Below, in pieces: positions 6,242-12,144 of a stretch of DNA of 13,767 nucleotides. The notes under the pieces are model-generated. The model did not search any database and was not told where the DNA came from. It saw only the letters and a list, made by a program, of their open reading frames with translations. The first letter of the stretch is position 1, and each line of letters begins with the position of its first letter. The DNA is from CABRXV01 sp900754955. GTDB lineage: Bacteria > Actinomycetota > Coriobacteriia > Coriobacteriales > Eggerthellaceae. The stretch is taken from assembly GCA_902475005.1 (NCBI GenBank), contig CABRXV010000055.1, positions 1-13,767 of the forward strand, given 5' to 3'. The translations under genes were made by a program, and so were the position numbers.

Positions 6242-6301
6242 TTGCCCCGCCTTTGGGCCAAGCCGCCAACGCGTAAGCGCAGCGCCCAAAACAAGGGGCA
6301 A
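6242..6301. other. Two-tier inverted repeat between yebC and fprA
   Basis: TTGCCCC (6242-6248) pairs with GGGGCAA (6295-6301). Just inside, TTTGGGC (6252-6258) pairs with GCCCAAA (6284-6290), leaving a 25-base apical region. Fourteen perfect pairs are interrupted only by a 3x4 internal loop. With no T-tract on either side it is not an ordinary terminator. It lies in a 361-base gene-free stretch and may be a structured untranslated RNA element or small RNA. Confidence 0.5.
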
Positions 6302-6337
6302 GATCGGGTGCCGTGCGGCCCCGCAGCGTCGGCAGGA

Positions 6338-6361
6338 GCGCCGTTGCGTCAGCAACGGCGC
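6338..6361 (-). terminator. Perfect hairpin just after yebC
   Basis: GCGCCGTTGC (6338-6347) and GCAACGGCGC (6352-6361) form a perfect 10-bp stem with a 4-base loop, six bases past the yebC stop. No U-tract follows, so it may serve as a 3'-end stabiliser or as a weak or factor-assisted terminator rather than a classical one. Confidence 0.5.
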
Positions 6362-6367
6362 AACCAA

Positions 6368-7168
6368 CTACTCGTCCAGAGCCGCCGCGATCTCGTCGGT
6401 GATGTCCATCGTGTGGTAGACGCTCTGCAGGTCCTCGAGCTCCTCGAGCTTGTCGATGAGGCGCATGACCTTCTTGGCGTCGGCGACGCTCACCTGCGTC
6501 GGGGTGGTCGCCTCCATGATCATCTCGGCGCCCTTGACCTCGATGCCCTGCTCCTCGAGACCCTTCTTCACAGCCATGAGGTCGGTCGGCGCGGTGTAGA
6601 CGATCCACTCGTCATCGGCGTCCTCATAGTCGTCGCCGCCAGCCTCGGCAACCGCCATCATGAATTCTTCCTCATCGGCAGCTGCACCGTTGGGCTCCAT
6701 GCCGGCTTTCTTGCCCTCGCCCTCGATCTCCTTCGGAACCATGATCTGGCCCTTGCGCTCGAACTGGAACGCCACCGAGCCCGAGGTGCCGAGGTTGCCG
6801 CCCGAATGCGCGAACGCCGAGCGGACGTCGGCGGCCGTGCGGTTGCGGTTGTCGGTCAGCGCCTCACAGTACACGGCGATGCCCGCCGGGCCGTAGCCCT
6901 CGTAGACGACGGTCTCGTAGTTGGCTGCGTCCTTGCCGCTGCCGAACGCCTTGTCGATAGCGGTCTTGATCTTATCCTTCGGCAGGGAGTAGCCCTTGGC
7001 CTTCTCGATGGCGGCCGCAAGCGAGGCGTTGTTGTCGGGGTTGGGGTCGCCGCCCTCCTTGGCTGCCACGGTGATGTTACGCGACAGCTTGGAGAACAAG
7101 GCGGAGCGCTTAGCGTCCTGCGCGGCCTTGCGATGCTTGGTTGTAGCCCATTTTGAATGCCCTGACAT
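6368..7168 (-). CDS. yebC: YebC/TACO1-family protein (translation or DNA-binding factor)
   Basis: The 266-residue product begins with the family hallmark MSGHSKWATTKHRKAAQDAKR and carries the conserved EGYGPAGIAVYCEALTDNRNRT segment (about 90-110) and SGGNLGTSGSV (about 121-131). YebC proteins were long annotated as transcriptional regulators; bacterial YebC and mitochondrial TACO1 are now linked to relieving ribosome stalling, notably at proline-rich stretches. The protein is slightly longer than the usual 240-250 residues because of an acidic, glycine-rich insertion (about 147-190) between the middle and last domains. The ATG at 7168 has an AAGGGA site seven bases upstream and a good promoter. 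yebC next to ruvC is a widespread arrangement, here interrupted by fprA. Confidence 0.95.
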   Translation of the reverse strand: MSGHSKWATTKHRKAAQDAKRSALFSKLSRNITVAAKEGGDPNPDNNASLAAAIEKAKGYSLPKDKIKTAIDKAFGSGKDAANYETVVYEGYGPAGIAVYCEALTDNRNRTAADVRSAFAHSGGNLGTSGSVAFQFERKGQIMVPKEIEGEGKKAGMEPNGAAADEEEFMMAVAEAGGDDYEDADDEWIVYTAPTDLMAVKKGLEEQGIEVKGAEMIMEATTPTQVSVADAKKVMRLIDKLEELEDLQSVYHTMDITDEIAAALDE

Positions 7169-7201
7169 ATCCGTCCCTTCTGATGTCCTGATAACCGACC
7201 G

Positions 7202-7231
7202 AATATATTAGCACATATCCAGCATTTTCAA
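7202..7231 (-). promoter_or_regulatory. yebC promoter
   Basis: On the minus strand TTGAAA (7226-7231) and TATATT (7202-7207) are separated by 18 bases. Each matches five of six consensus bases, making this the best sigma-70-type promoter in the window. The predicted start is near 7195, leaving a leader of about 27 bases. Confidence 0.7.
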
Positions 7232-7287
7232 CGGCCTATCTGCGCATCCTCCCCGTCGTGCGCACAAATGGAAGGCGCATGACGCGA

Positions 7288-7320
7288 AAGGGACGCGCCG
7301 CGCGCAGCGGCCCGTCCCTT
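7288..7320 (-). terminator. GC-rich hairpin downstream of pyk
   Basis: AAGGGACG (7288-7295) pairs with CGTCCCTT (7313-7320), and an inner G-C-rich stem extends it past one mismatch. On the minus strand it lies about 80 bases past the pyk stop and upstream of the yebC promoter, as expected for the pyk terminator, though only a short TTT follows. The same AAGGGACG octamer recurs in the yebC leader. Confidence 0.55.
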
Positions 7321-7399
7321 CCTCGGCTTTTCAACACGCTGCTGCGAGCCCGCCGGCTCGCGATGCGCGACTCGGCGCAAACTGCCGCGCGCCGTCGCG

Positions 7400-8863
7400 C
7401 TACTCGTCCTTGATCTGCACGACGTACATCACGTTGGTGGGCGCCGTGCCGAAGAACTGCGAGCTCACGTCCTCAACCGGGCCCGTCAGCGGATCGCCCG
7501 CCGTGAGCACCGCCAAGTCGCCCGCCTCGACGTAGCCGCTCTGCTTGACGCGCGAGAGCGCGCAGTCGATCACATGGCGCAGGTCGCCCTGCACGTCGTC
7601 CATGAGCGGCGTCACGCCCCAGCTCATCTGCATCTGGCGCATCACGCGCGGGAACGGCGTCACCGCGTAGATGGGCATGCGCGGACGCAGATTCGAGATG
7701 AGGCGCGCCGTGCGGCCCGACATCGTGGGGGCGATGATGCACTTCGCGCCGACGGTCTCCGCCGTCTGGACAGCCGACATGCCCACCGCGAGCGACACGC
7801 GCGCATGCGTGCGGCAGCGGTCGGGCTGATGCTCATCGAAGAGGTGCTCTTCGGTCTCGCGGGCCACGCGCGCCATCACCTGCACGGCTTCCACCGGATA
7901 GCGGCCCGACGCCGTCTCGCCCGAAAGCATGACGCAGTCGGCGCCGTCGTACACGGCGTTGGCAACATCGGCCACCTCGGCGCGCGTCGGGCGCGGGTTG
8001 CGAATCATCGAGTCGAGCATCTGCGTCGCCGTGATAACGGGCTTCGACTCGCGGTTGCACGTGTGGATGATGCTCTTCTGGATGTACGGCACGCGGTACT
8101 CGGGCACCTCGACGCCGAGGTCGCCGCGCGCAACCATGATGCCGTCGGACGCGAAGATGATCTCGTCGATGTTCTCGATGGCCTCGGCGCACTCCACCTT
8201 GGAGATGATGCGAATACCCTCGCCGCCATGCTCCTCGAGAAACGACCTGATCTCGCGCACGCCCGCGCCGTCGCGAATGAACGACGCGGCCACGAAATCG
8301 ATGTCCTGCTCGATGCCGAAGAGCAGATCGGCTCGATCCTTGTCGGTCACCGCGGGAAGCGGCACCGAGACGCCCGGCACGTTGATGGACTTGCGCTCGC
8401 CGAGCACGCCGCCGTTACTCACGCGGCAGACGATGTCGTTGCCTTCGACGCGCTCGACCACGAGCCCGATGAGGCCGTCGTCGACGAGGATGGTCACACC
8501 GGGCTGCACGCAGGAGAGCAGCTCAACGGCGGACTGCGTGACGCGGTGCGCATCGCCTTCGATCTCGTCAGTCGTCAGGGTGATGGAGGCGCCCTCCTCA
8601 AGCGTTACCGGAGCACCGCCCGCAAGGCGGCCCGTGCGGATCTCGGGCCCCTTCGTGTCGAGCATGATGGCGCAGGCGGAATGCATCTTCTCGCGCACGC
8701 GCTTCACACGCGCGATGCGCTCGGCATGCTCGGCATGCGAGCCGTGGCTGAAATTCAGGCGAGCAACGTCCATGCCCGCCTCGATAAGCGACTCGATCGC
8801 CTCGTCGCTGTCGACAGCAGGACCGAGCGTGCAGATGATCTTGGTGCACTTATGCGCCTTCAT
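7400..8863 (-). CDS. pyk: Pyruvate kinase
   Basis: Pyruvate kinase catalyses the last glycolytic step, phosphoenolpyruvate + ADP to pyruvate + ATP. The product is 487 residues, a normal bacterial length without the extra PEP-utiliser domain. Motifs in order are the N-terminal KIICTLGPA (8-16), VARLNFSHG (33-41) with nucleotide-binding R35 and N37, MLDTKGPEIRTG (67-78), the active-site signature IISKVE (219-224) with catalytic K222, ARGDLGVE (245-252), and TATQMLDSM (279-287). The C-terminal allosteric domain follows from about residue 345. I chose the ATG at 8863 because GAGGAG precedes it and KAHKCTKIICT is the usual family N-terminus; an upstream in-frame ATG would translate the leader hairpin and -10 region. 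It appears to be a single-gene unit with its own promoter and hairpin terminator. Confidence 0.97.
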   Translation of the reverse strand: MKAHKCTKIICTLGPAVDSDEAIESLIEAGMDVARLNFSHGSHAEHAERIARVKRVREKMHSACAIMLDTKGPEIRTGRLAGGAPVTLEEGASITLTTDEIEGDAHRVTQSAVELLSCVQPGVTILVDDGLIGLVVERVEGNDIVCRVSNGGVLGERKSINVPGVSVPLPAVTDKDRADLLFGIEQDIDFVAASFIRDGAGVREIRSFLEEHGGEGIRIISKVECAEAIENIDEIIFASDGIMVARGDLGVEVPEYRVPYIQKSIIHTCNRESKPVITATQMLDSMIRNPRPTRAEVADVANAVYDGADCVMLSGETASGRYPVEAVQVMARVARETEEHLFDEHQPDRCRTHARVSLAVGMSAVQTAETVGAKCIIAPTMSGRTARLISNLRPRMPIYAVTPFPRVMRQMQMSWGVTPLMDDVQGDLRHVIDCALSRVKQSGYVEAGDLAVLTAGDPLTGPVEDVSSQFFGTAPTNVMYVVQIKDE

Positions 8864-8879
8864 GAATAGTCTCCTCTCG

Positions 8880-8908
8880 AAAGAAAAGGACGGTGCCTCG
8901 CACCGCCC
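8880..8908 (-). promoter_or_regulatory. Hairpin plus U-tract in the pyk leader
   Basis: On the minus strand GGGCGGTGC-GAG-GCACCGTCC (stem 8900-8908 with 8888-8896, one G-T pair) is followed by TTTTCTTT (8880-8887), then the GAGGAG ribosome binding site. It has the form of an intrinsic terminator but sits between the pyk promoter and start codon. It could be an attenuator or a 5' stabilising hairpin. It closely resembles the fprA leader. Confidence 0.6.
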
Positions 8909-8909
8909 C

Positions 8910-8918
8910 ATCATAGCA
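8910..8918 (-). promoter_or_regulatory. Extended -10 promoter of pyk
   Basis: The minus strand reads TGCTATGAT: a -10 hexamer with five of six consensus bases plus the TG of an extended -10, which can replace a -35. No good -35 is seen. Transcription would begin at or just inside the 5' arm of the leader hairpin. Confidence 0.55.
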
Positions 8919-8930
8919 ACATCACGCACC

Positions 8931-8952
8931 GCGCGCTGAAAAACAAGCGCGC
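8931..8952. repeat. Inverted repeat between moaC and pyk
   Basis: GCGCGCT (8931-8937) pairs with AGCGCGC (8946-8952), leaving an 8-base loop that reads TGTTTTTC on the minus strand. It lies between the moaC stop and the pyk promoter. It might end moaC transcription, but no T-tract follows the stem. The other notable sequence in this gap is the perfect palindrome CGCCGCGCGGCG near 9025. Confidence 0.35.
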
Positions 8953-9044
8953 CGCACGAAATATTGACGCCGCACCCACTCAGGCCGACGACGCACGAGC
9001 CCGCCGACGCCCGCGAACCCGCCGCGCGGCGTTTCGTTCCGCTT

Positions 9045-9578
9045 CTACGCTTCCTGGCCGGCGCGCAGCCAGAGACCCGTCTTGCCGCCGTCTTTCTTGA
9101 GCAGGCGCACGTCCATGATCTCCATGCCGCGGTCGACCGCCTTGCACATGTCGTACACCGTGAGGCACGCCACGCTCGCTGCAGTGAGCGCCTCCATCTC
9201 GATGCCCGTCTTGCCCGTCACACCGCACGTGGTGGTCACGTGGATGCCCACGCGCCCGTCCTCGCGCTCGCCCGCAAACACCGGCGTGCAGTCGACCTTC
9301 GCCTTGGTGATGTTGAGCGGATGGCACATGGGGATGAGGCTCGAAGTCTGCTTGGCAGCCATGACGCCCGCCACGCGTGCGCAGGCGAGCACGTCGCCCT
9401 TGGCGGCCTTGCCCTCGACGATGAGGTCGAGCGTCTCCTGGTGCATGGCGATGAAGCCCTCCGCGATGGCGATGCGCTCGGTATCGGCCTTCTGCGAGAC
9501 GTCGACCATGCGCACCTCGCCCTTCTCGTCGATATGGGTGAGCTCGGTCTGCCCGGTCAGCTCATCATGATTAGCCAT
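9045..9578 (-). CDS. moaC: MoaC, cyclic pyranopterin monophosphate synthase
   Basis: MoaC acts with MoaA in the first stage of molybdenum cofactor synthesis, converting 3',8-cyclo-7,8-dihydro-GTP into cyclic pyranopterin monophosphate. The 177-residue product has RMVDVSQKADTERIA (23-37), KGDVLACARVAGVMAAKQTS (60-79), the signature MCHPL (84-88), TGKTGIEMEALTA (121-133), YDMCKAVD (142-149) and the C-terminal KKDGGKTG (161-168). K60 and K146 are the likely counterparts of the catalytic lysines known in E. coli. The ATG at 9578 follows AAGGA with a seven-base spacer. An in-frame extension reaches 9677 but runs through a palindrome and is not protein-like. An N-terminal segment of about 20 residues precedes the conserved core. 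It follows moaA in order, but a structured 275-base gap suggests independent control. Confidence 0.96.
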   Translation of the reverse strand: MANHDELTGQTELTHIDEKGEVRMVDVSQKADTERIAIAEGFIAMHQETLDLIVEGKAAKGDVLACARVAGVMAAKQTSSLIPMCHPLNITKAKVDCTPVFAGEREDGRVGIHVTTTCGVTGKTGIEMEALTAASVACLTVYDMCKAVDRGMEIMDVRLLKKDGGKTGLWLRAGQEA

Positions 9579-9643
9579 TTCGTGTCCTTTCTTTATGGCG
9601 CACCTGCATGCGCTCCGCATTCGAACTTGCATTTCTTCCGTAT

Positions 9644-9672
9644 GATGACAAACGACCTGCTCGTTTGTCATC
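9644..9672. promoter_or_regulatory. Perfect 12-bp palindrome upstream of moaC (operator or hairpin)
   Basis: GATGACAAACGA (9644-9655) and TCGTTTGTCATC (9661-9672) are perfect inverted copies separated by five bases, centred 80 bases before the moaC start. It lacks a U-tract, and its AT-balanced arms look more like a protein-binding dyad than a terminator. It does not match the ModE consensus I know. The dyad is seen; its binding partner is unknown. Confidence 0.6.
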
Positions 9673-9711
9673 AGCAATCCGAAAGTCCCAGGTCGTTCAC
9701 AACGTCAGCGA

Positions 9712-9806
9712 GCGGGATTCTGGCAAGCGCAGATGGCGTGAAAGCCCAGAAGCGTACTCTAACGCGAGGAGGGCTTGGAGCGCCAGCTGCGCCGCCAGAA
9801 TCCCGC
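9712..9806. ncRNA. 95-base nested hairpin between moaA and moaC
   Basis: Five stems nest in register: 13 bp (9712-9724 with 9794-9806), 6 bp (9727-9732/9787-9792), 4 bp (9735-9738/9781-9784), 6 bp (9742-9747/9771-9776) and 4 bp (9752-9755/9762-9765). They are separated only by small internal loops and a 6-base tip, so 66 of the 95 bases are paired. No T-tract follows. It could be a leader element of moaC (a cofactor-sensing RNA is one option), a processing site, or a small RNA. The structure is read directly; RNA status and function are not proven. Confidence 0.5.
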
Positions 9807-9853
9807 GCAGCGTCGAGCAGCTCCGCCGCTACGTGAGCAACGGCGAAATCCTT

Positions 9854-10855
9854 CTAGCCGCCGATCTGGCTCATGCCGCGCTCGGTGCCCACCTTGTTGT
9901 GGTGCTCGTCGGGCTTCACGCGCAGCGTCTTGGCGAACACGGCGCGCACGCCGTCCTCGTCGTCGGCGCGCAGCGGCTCGCGGATGTCGAACTCCATGTC
10001 GGAGAACAGGCACGGGCGCAGCTTGCCGTCGGCGGTGAGGCGCACGCGGTTGCAGCGCGAGCAGAAGTGGTTCGACATCGCCGAGATGAACCCGACCGTG
10101 CCCTGGGCACCAGGGAACTCCCAGTAGCTCGCCGGCCCCCAACCGAGCGGACGGTCGTCGCCCGCGGGAACAAGCTCGGGCAGCCCCTTGGCGCGCGCCG
10201 CAGCGTTGATGGCCTCGAGCACCTCCTCGTTGGGCACCACGTCCTCCGGGCCCCAGCCGCAGCCGTGCGAGCCGGAGCTCTCGCCCACCGGCATGTACTC
10301 GATGAACCGCACATGCAGCGGGCGGTCGACCGACAGGCGTGCGAACGCGAGGTAATCCTGGTTGAGGCTGCGCACGGTCACCGCGTTGATCTTGACCGGG
10401 TCGAAACCCGCCTCGAGCGCGGCGTCGATGCCGTCGAGCGTCTGCTGAAGCTCGCCGCGACGCGTGATGTACTTGAACTGCTCGGGATCGAGCGTGTCGA
10501 GCGAGATGTTGACGCGCGAAAGCCCCGCGCGCTTGAGATCGTCGGCCATCTTCGGCAGCAGCACGCCGTTGGTGGTCATCGACACGTTCTCGATGCCGGG
10601 GGTGTTCGCGATGTCGCGCACGAGATCAACCACGCCGAGGCGCACGAGCGGCTCGCCGCCCGTCAGGCGCACGCTGCGAATGCCGAGGTCGGCGGCGATG
10701 CGCACCACGCGGGCGATCTCCTCCACGCGCAGGATCTCCTCGTGCGACATGAGCTTCACGCCATCCTCGGGCATGCAGTAGATGCAGCGGAAGTTGCAGC
10801 GATCGGTCAGCGAAATCCGCAGGTAGTCGATCGTACGGCCAAGTCCGTCCTTCAT
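9854..10855 (-). CDS. moaA: MoaA, GTP 3',8-cyclase (radical SAM)
   Basis: MoaA is the radical S-adenosylmethionine enzyme that starts molybdenum cofactor synthesis, cyclising GTP to 3',8-cyclo-7,8-dihydro-GTP, the MoaC substrate. The 333-residue product has standard length. The SAM cluster cysteines are C20, C24 and C27 in CNFRCIYC, with GGEP at 66-69. The substrate-side cluster cysteines are C265, C268 and C282 in CSRCNRVRLTADGKLRPC. The chain ends in SQIGG, keeping the C-terminal double glycine known to be needed for activity. The ATG at 10855 follows GGGAGG. It has its own -10 box and a leader hairpin, and lies downstream of modBC and upstream of moaC on the same strand. Confidence 0.97.
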   Translation of the reverse strand: MKDGLGRTIDYLRISLTDRCNFRCIYCMPEDGVKLMSHEEILRVEEIARVVRIAADLGIRSVRLTGGEPLVRLGVVDLVRDIANTPGIENVSMTTNGVLLPKMADDLKRAGLSRVNISLDTLDPEQFKYITRRGELQQTLDGIDAALEAGFDPVKINAVTVRSLNQDYLAFARLSVDRPLHVRFIEYMPVGESSGSHGCGWGPEDVVPNEEVLEAINAAARAKGLPELVPAGDDRPLGWGPASYWEFPGAQGTVGFISAMSNHFCSRCNRVRLTADGKLRPCLFSDMEFDIREPLRADDEDGVRAVFAKTLRVKPDEHHNKVGTERGMSQIGG

Positions 10856-10873
10856 GGACCCTCCCTTACCGTA

Positions 10874-10911
10874 GCATCGCCTTCCCGCGGCACGCGCAGG
10901 GAAGGCGATGC
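10874..10911 (-). promoter_or_regulatory. Perfect 13-bp hairpin in the moaA leader
   Basis: GCATCGCCTTCCC (10874-10886) pairs perfectly with GGGAAGGCGATGC (10899-10911) around a 12-base loop. It lies between the moaA -10 box and ribosome binding site, ending about ten bases before GGGAGG. No U-tract follows, so it is more likely an RNA regulatory or stabilising stem, or a protein-binding dyad, than a terminator. Confidence 0.6.
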
Positions 10912-10935
10912 GTCAGCCCTTGTTCGTTGCCGACC

Positions 10936-10941
10936 ATTATA
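10936..10941 (-). promoter_or_regulatory. moaA -10 box
   Basis: A perfect TATAAT on the minus strand lies about 80 bases before the moaA start and about 90 bases past the modC stop. The region just upstream is AT-rich, but I find no good -35 at 16-18 bases, which suggests an activator or a relaxed promoter. It implies moaA can be expressed apart from modBC. Confidence 0.5.
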
Positions 10942-11031
10942 GGGCAAGTATTCTGTTTTTATCCGAGATTGTTTGCAGCGAAGAACAAAGATACCCCAAC
11001 GAAGGCGCAGGACCTTCCATCAGGGCGGCGA

Positions 11032-12144
11032 TCAGCGCGTCACGAGGTAGATCCGGTCCTTGCGCATGCGCACCCAAATCTCGTCGCCCACTTCGGGGAG
11101 CCCGGCGTTCGCACCCTCGGGCTTGCCCACACGCCAGAACAGATGCTGATGGAGGTACTTCATCTCGTCCTCGTTCTGCGCCACCGTGGGCACCTCGCTG
11201 CCGTCGCGGTCGAGGAACCCGAGCAGCGCCGTGCGCTCGAAGCGCGAATCGCTCACGCGGTCGACGCGCATGCGGTAGCAGTTCTCGCCGGGGCCTTCCG
11301 CAGGCTCCACATACCGGGCGCGCACGCCGAGGTACGCCACGTCCGCAGGAACCTCCTCGTCGGTCGCCACTGTGACACCCCATTTCGCCGACCACACGTG
11401 GTGGTCGTCGATGCGCACCACCGGCGTGGCGTTCTTGCAGCCCGACAGCTTGAGCGCCGCCACCGAACGCGGGCTGTTCACCAGCTCGTCGCCCGTGTCG
11501 ATCTCCATAATGCGCCCCGTGTCCACCACCGCGATGCGATCGCAGAAGCGCAGCGCCTCGTCGATGTCGTGGCTCACGTAGAGCACCGTGCCGTCGAAAG
11601 CGTCGAACAGGCTCACGAGGTTCTGCTCGAGCACCTCCTTCAGGTGCGCATCGAGTGCGCTGAACGGCTCGTCAAGCATGAGGATGCCGGGACGCGCCGC
11701 CAACATGCGCGCGAGCGCCACACGCTGCTGCTGACCGCCCGAGAGCTGCGAGGGATAGCGTCCGTCGAACCCCTCGAGGCCGAAGCGCTTGAGTTCGCGC
11801 TGCACCGTCGCGTCGCGGTCGCTCTTGCTCACGCTGCGTTCGATGCCGGCCGCCACGTTCTGCGCCACCGTGAGGTTCGGGAACAGCATGTAGTTCTGAA
11901 ACAGCAGGGCGGTCTTGCGCTCCTGCGGCGTAAGGTTGATACGCTGCTCGGAATCGAAGAACACGCGGTCGTTCACCACGATGCGCCCCTCGTCGGGCGT
12001 CTCGATGCCGGCGATGCAGCGCATGGTGAGGCTCTTGCCACACCCCGACTCACCGAGAAAGCCGAGCGTCCCATCGCCCGCGGAAAAACTCACGTCGAGC
12101 GTGAACGAGCCGAAGCCCTTTTTGATGCTGACCTCGAGGCTCAT
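11032..12144 (-). CDS. modC: ModC, molybdate ABC transporter ATPase
   Basis: ModC powers molybdate import through ModB. The 370-residue product has Walker A GESGCGKS (31-38), the Q-loop around LLFQNYMLFPNLT (80-92), the ABC signature LSGGQ (134-138), Walker B ILMLDEP (154-160) with catalytic E159, and the H-loop SHD (H192). A C-terminal region from about 235 ending in VGDEIWVRMRKDRIYLVTR resembles the TOBE/MOP-type domain that can sense oxyanion. The ATG at 12144 follows the modB stop codon with no gap, and an ideal AAGGAGGA site lies within the end of modB, so the two genes are translationally coupled. Sulfate/tungstate relatives are similar; the modB partner and the neighbouring moa genes favour molybdate (or tungstate). 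No strong terminator is seen after it. Confidence 0.92.
   Translation of the reverse strand: MSLEVSIKKGFGSFTLDVSFSAGDGTLGFLGESGCGKSLTMRCIAGIETPDEGRIVVNDRVFFDSEQRINLTPQERKTALLFQNYMLFPNLTVAQNVAAGIERSVSKSDRDATVQRELKRFGLEGFDGRYPSQLSGGQQQRVALARMLAARPGILMLDEPFSALDAHLKEVLEQNLVSLFDAFDGTVLYVSHDIDEALRFCDRIAVVDTGRIMEIDTGDELVNSPRSVAALKLSGCKNATPVVRIDDHHVWSAKWGVTVATDEEVPADVAYLGVRARYVEPAEGPGENCYRMRVDRVSDSRFERTALLGFLDRDGSEVPTVAQNEDEMKYLHQHLFWRVGKPEGANAGLPEVGDEIWVRMRKDRIYLVTR

Noticed and set aside
6076..6337. FMN riboswitch upstream of the flavoprotein fprA
   Set aside because: I do not see the conserved six-helix RFN sequence blocks. The stems present do not fit that architecture, and fprA is not a usual target.
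8864..8929. N-terminal extension of pyk to an upstream ATG
   Set aside because: It would translate through the leader hairpin and -10 box. The ATG at 8863 has a strong ribosome binding site and gives the conserved family N-terminus.
9579..9677. N-terminal extension of moaC
   Set aside because: The added residues come from the palindrome region and are not MoaC-like. The ATG at 9578 has a good AAGGA site.
9712..9806. Intrinsic terminator of moaA
   Set aside because: The stem-loop is long and interrupted, with no T-tract on the minus strand, and lies about 50 bases past the moaA stop. A structured leader or processing element fits better, though termination cannot be excluded entirely.
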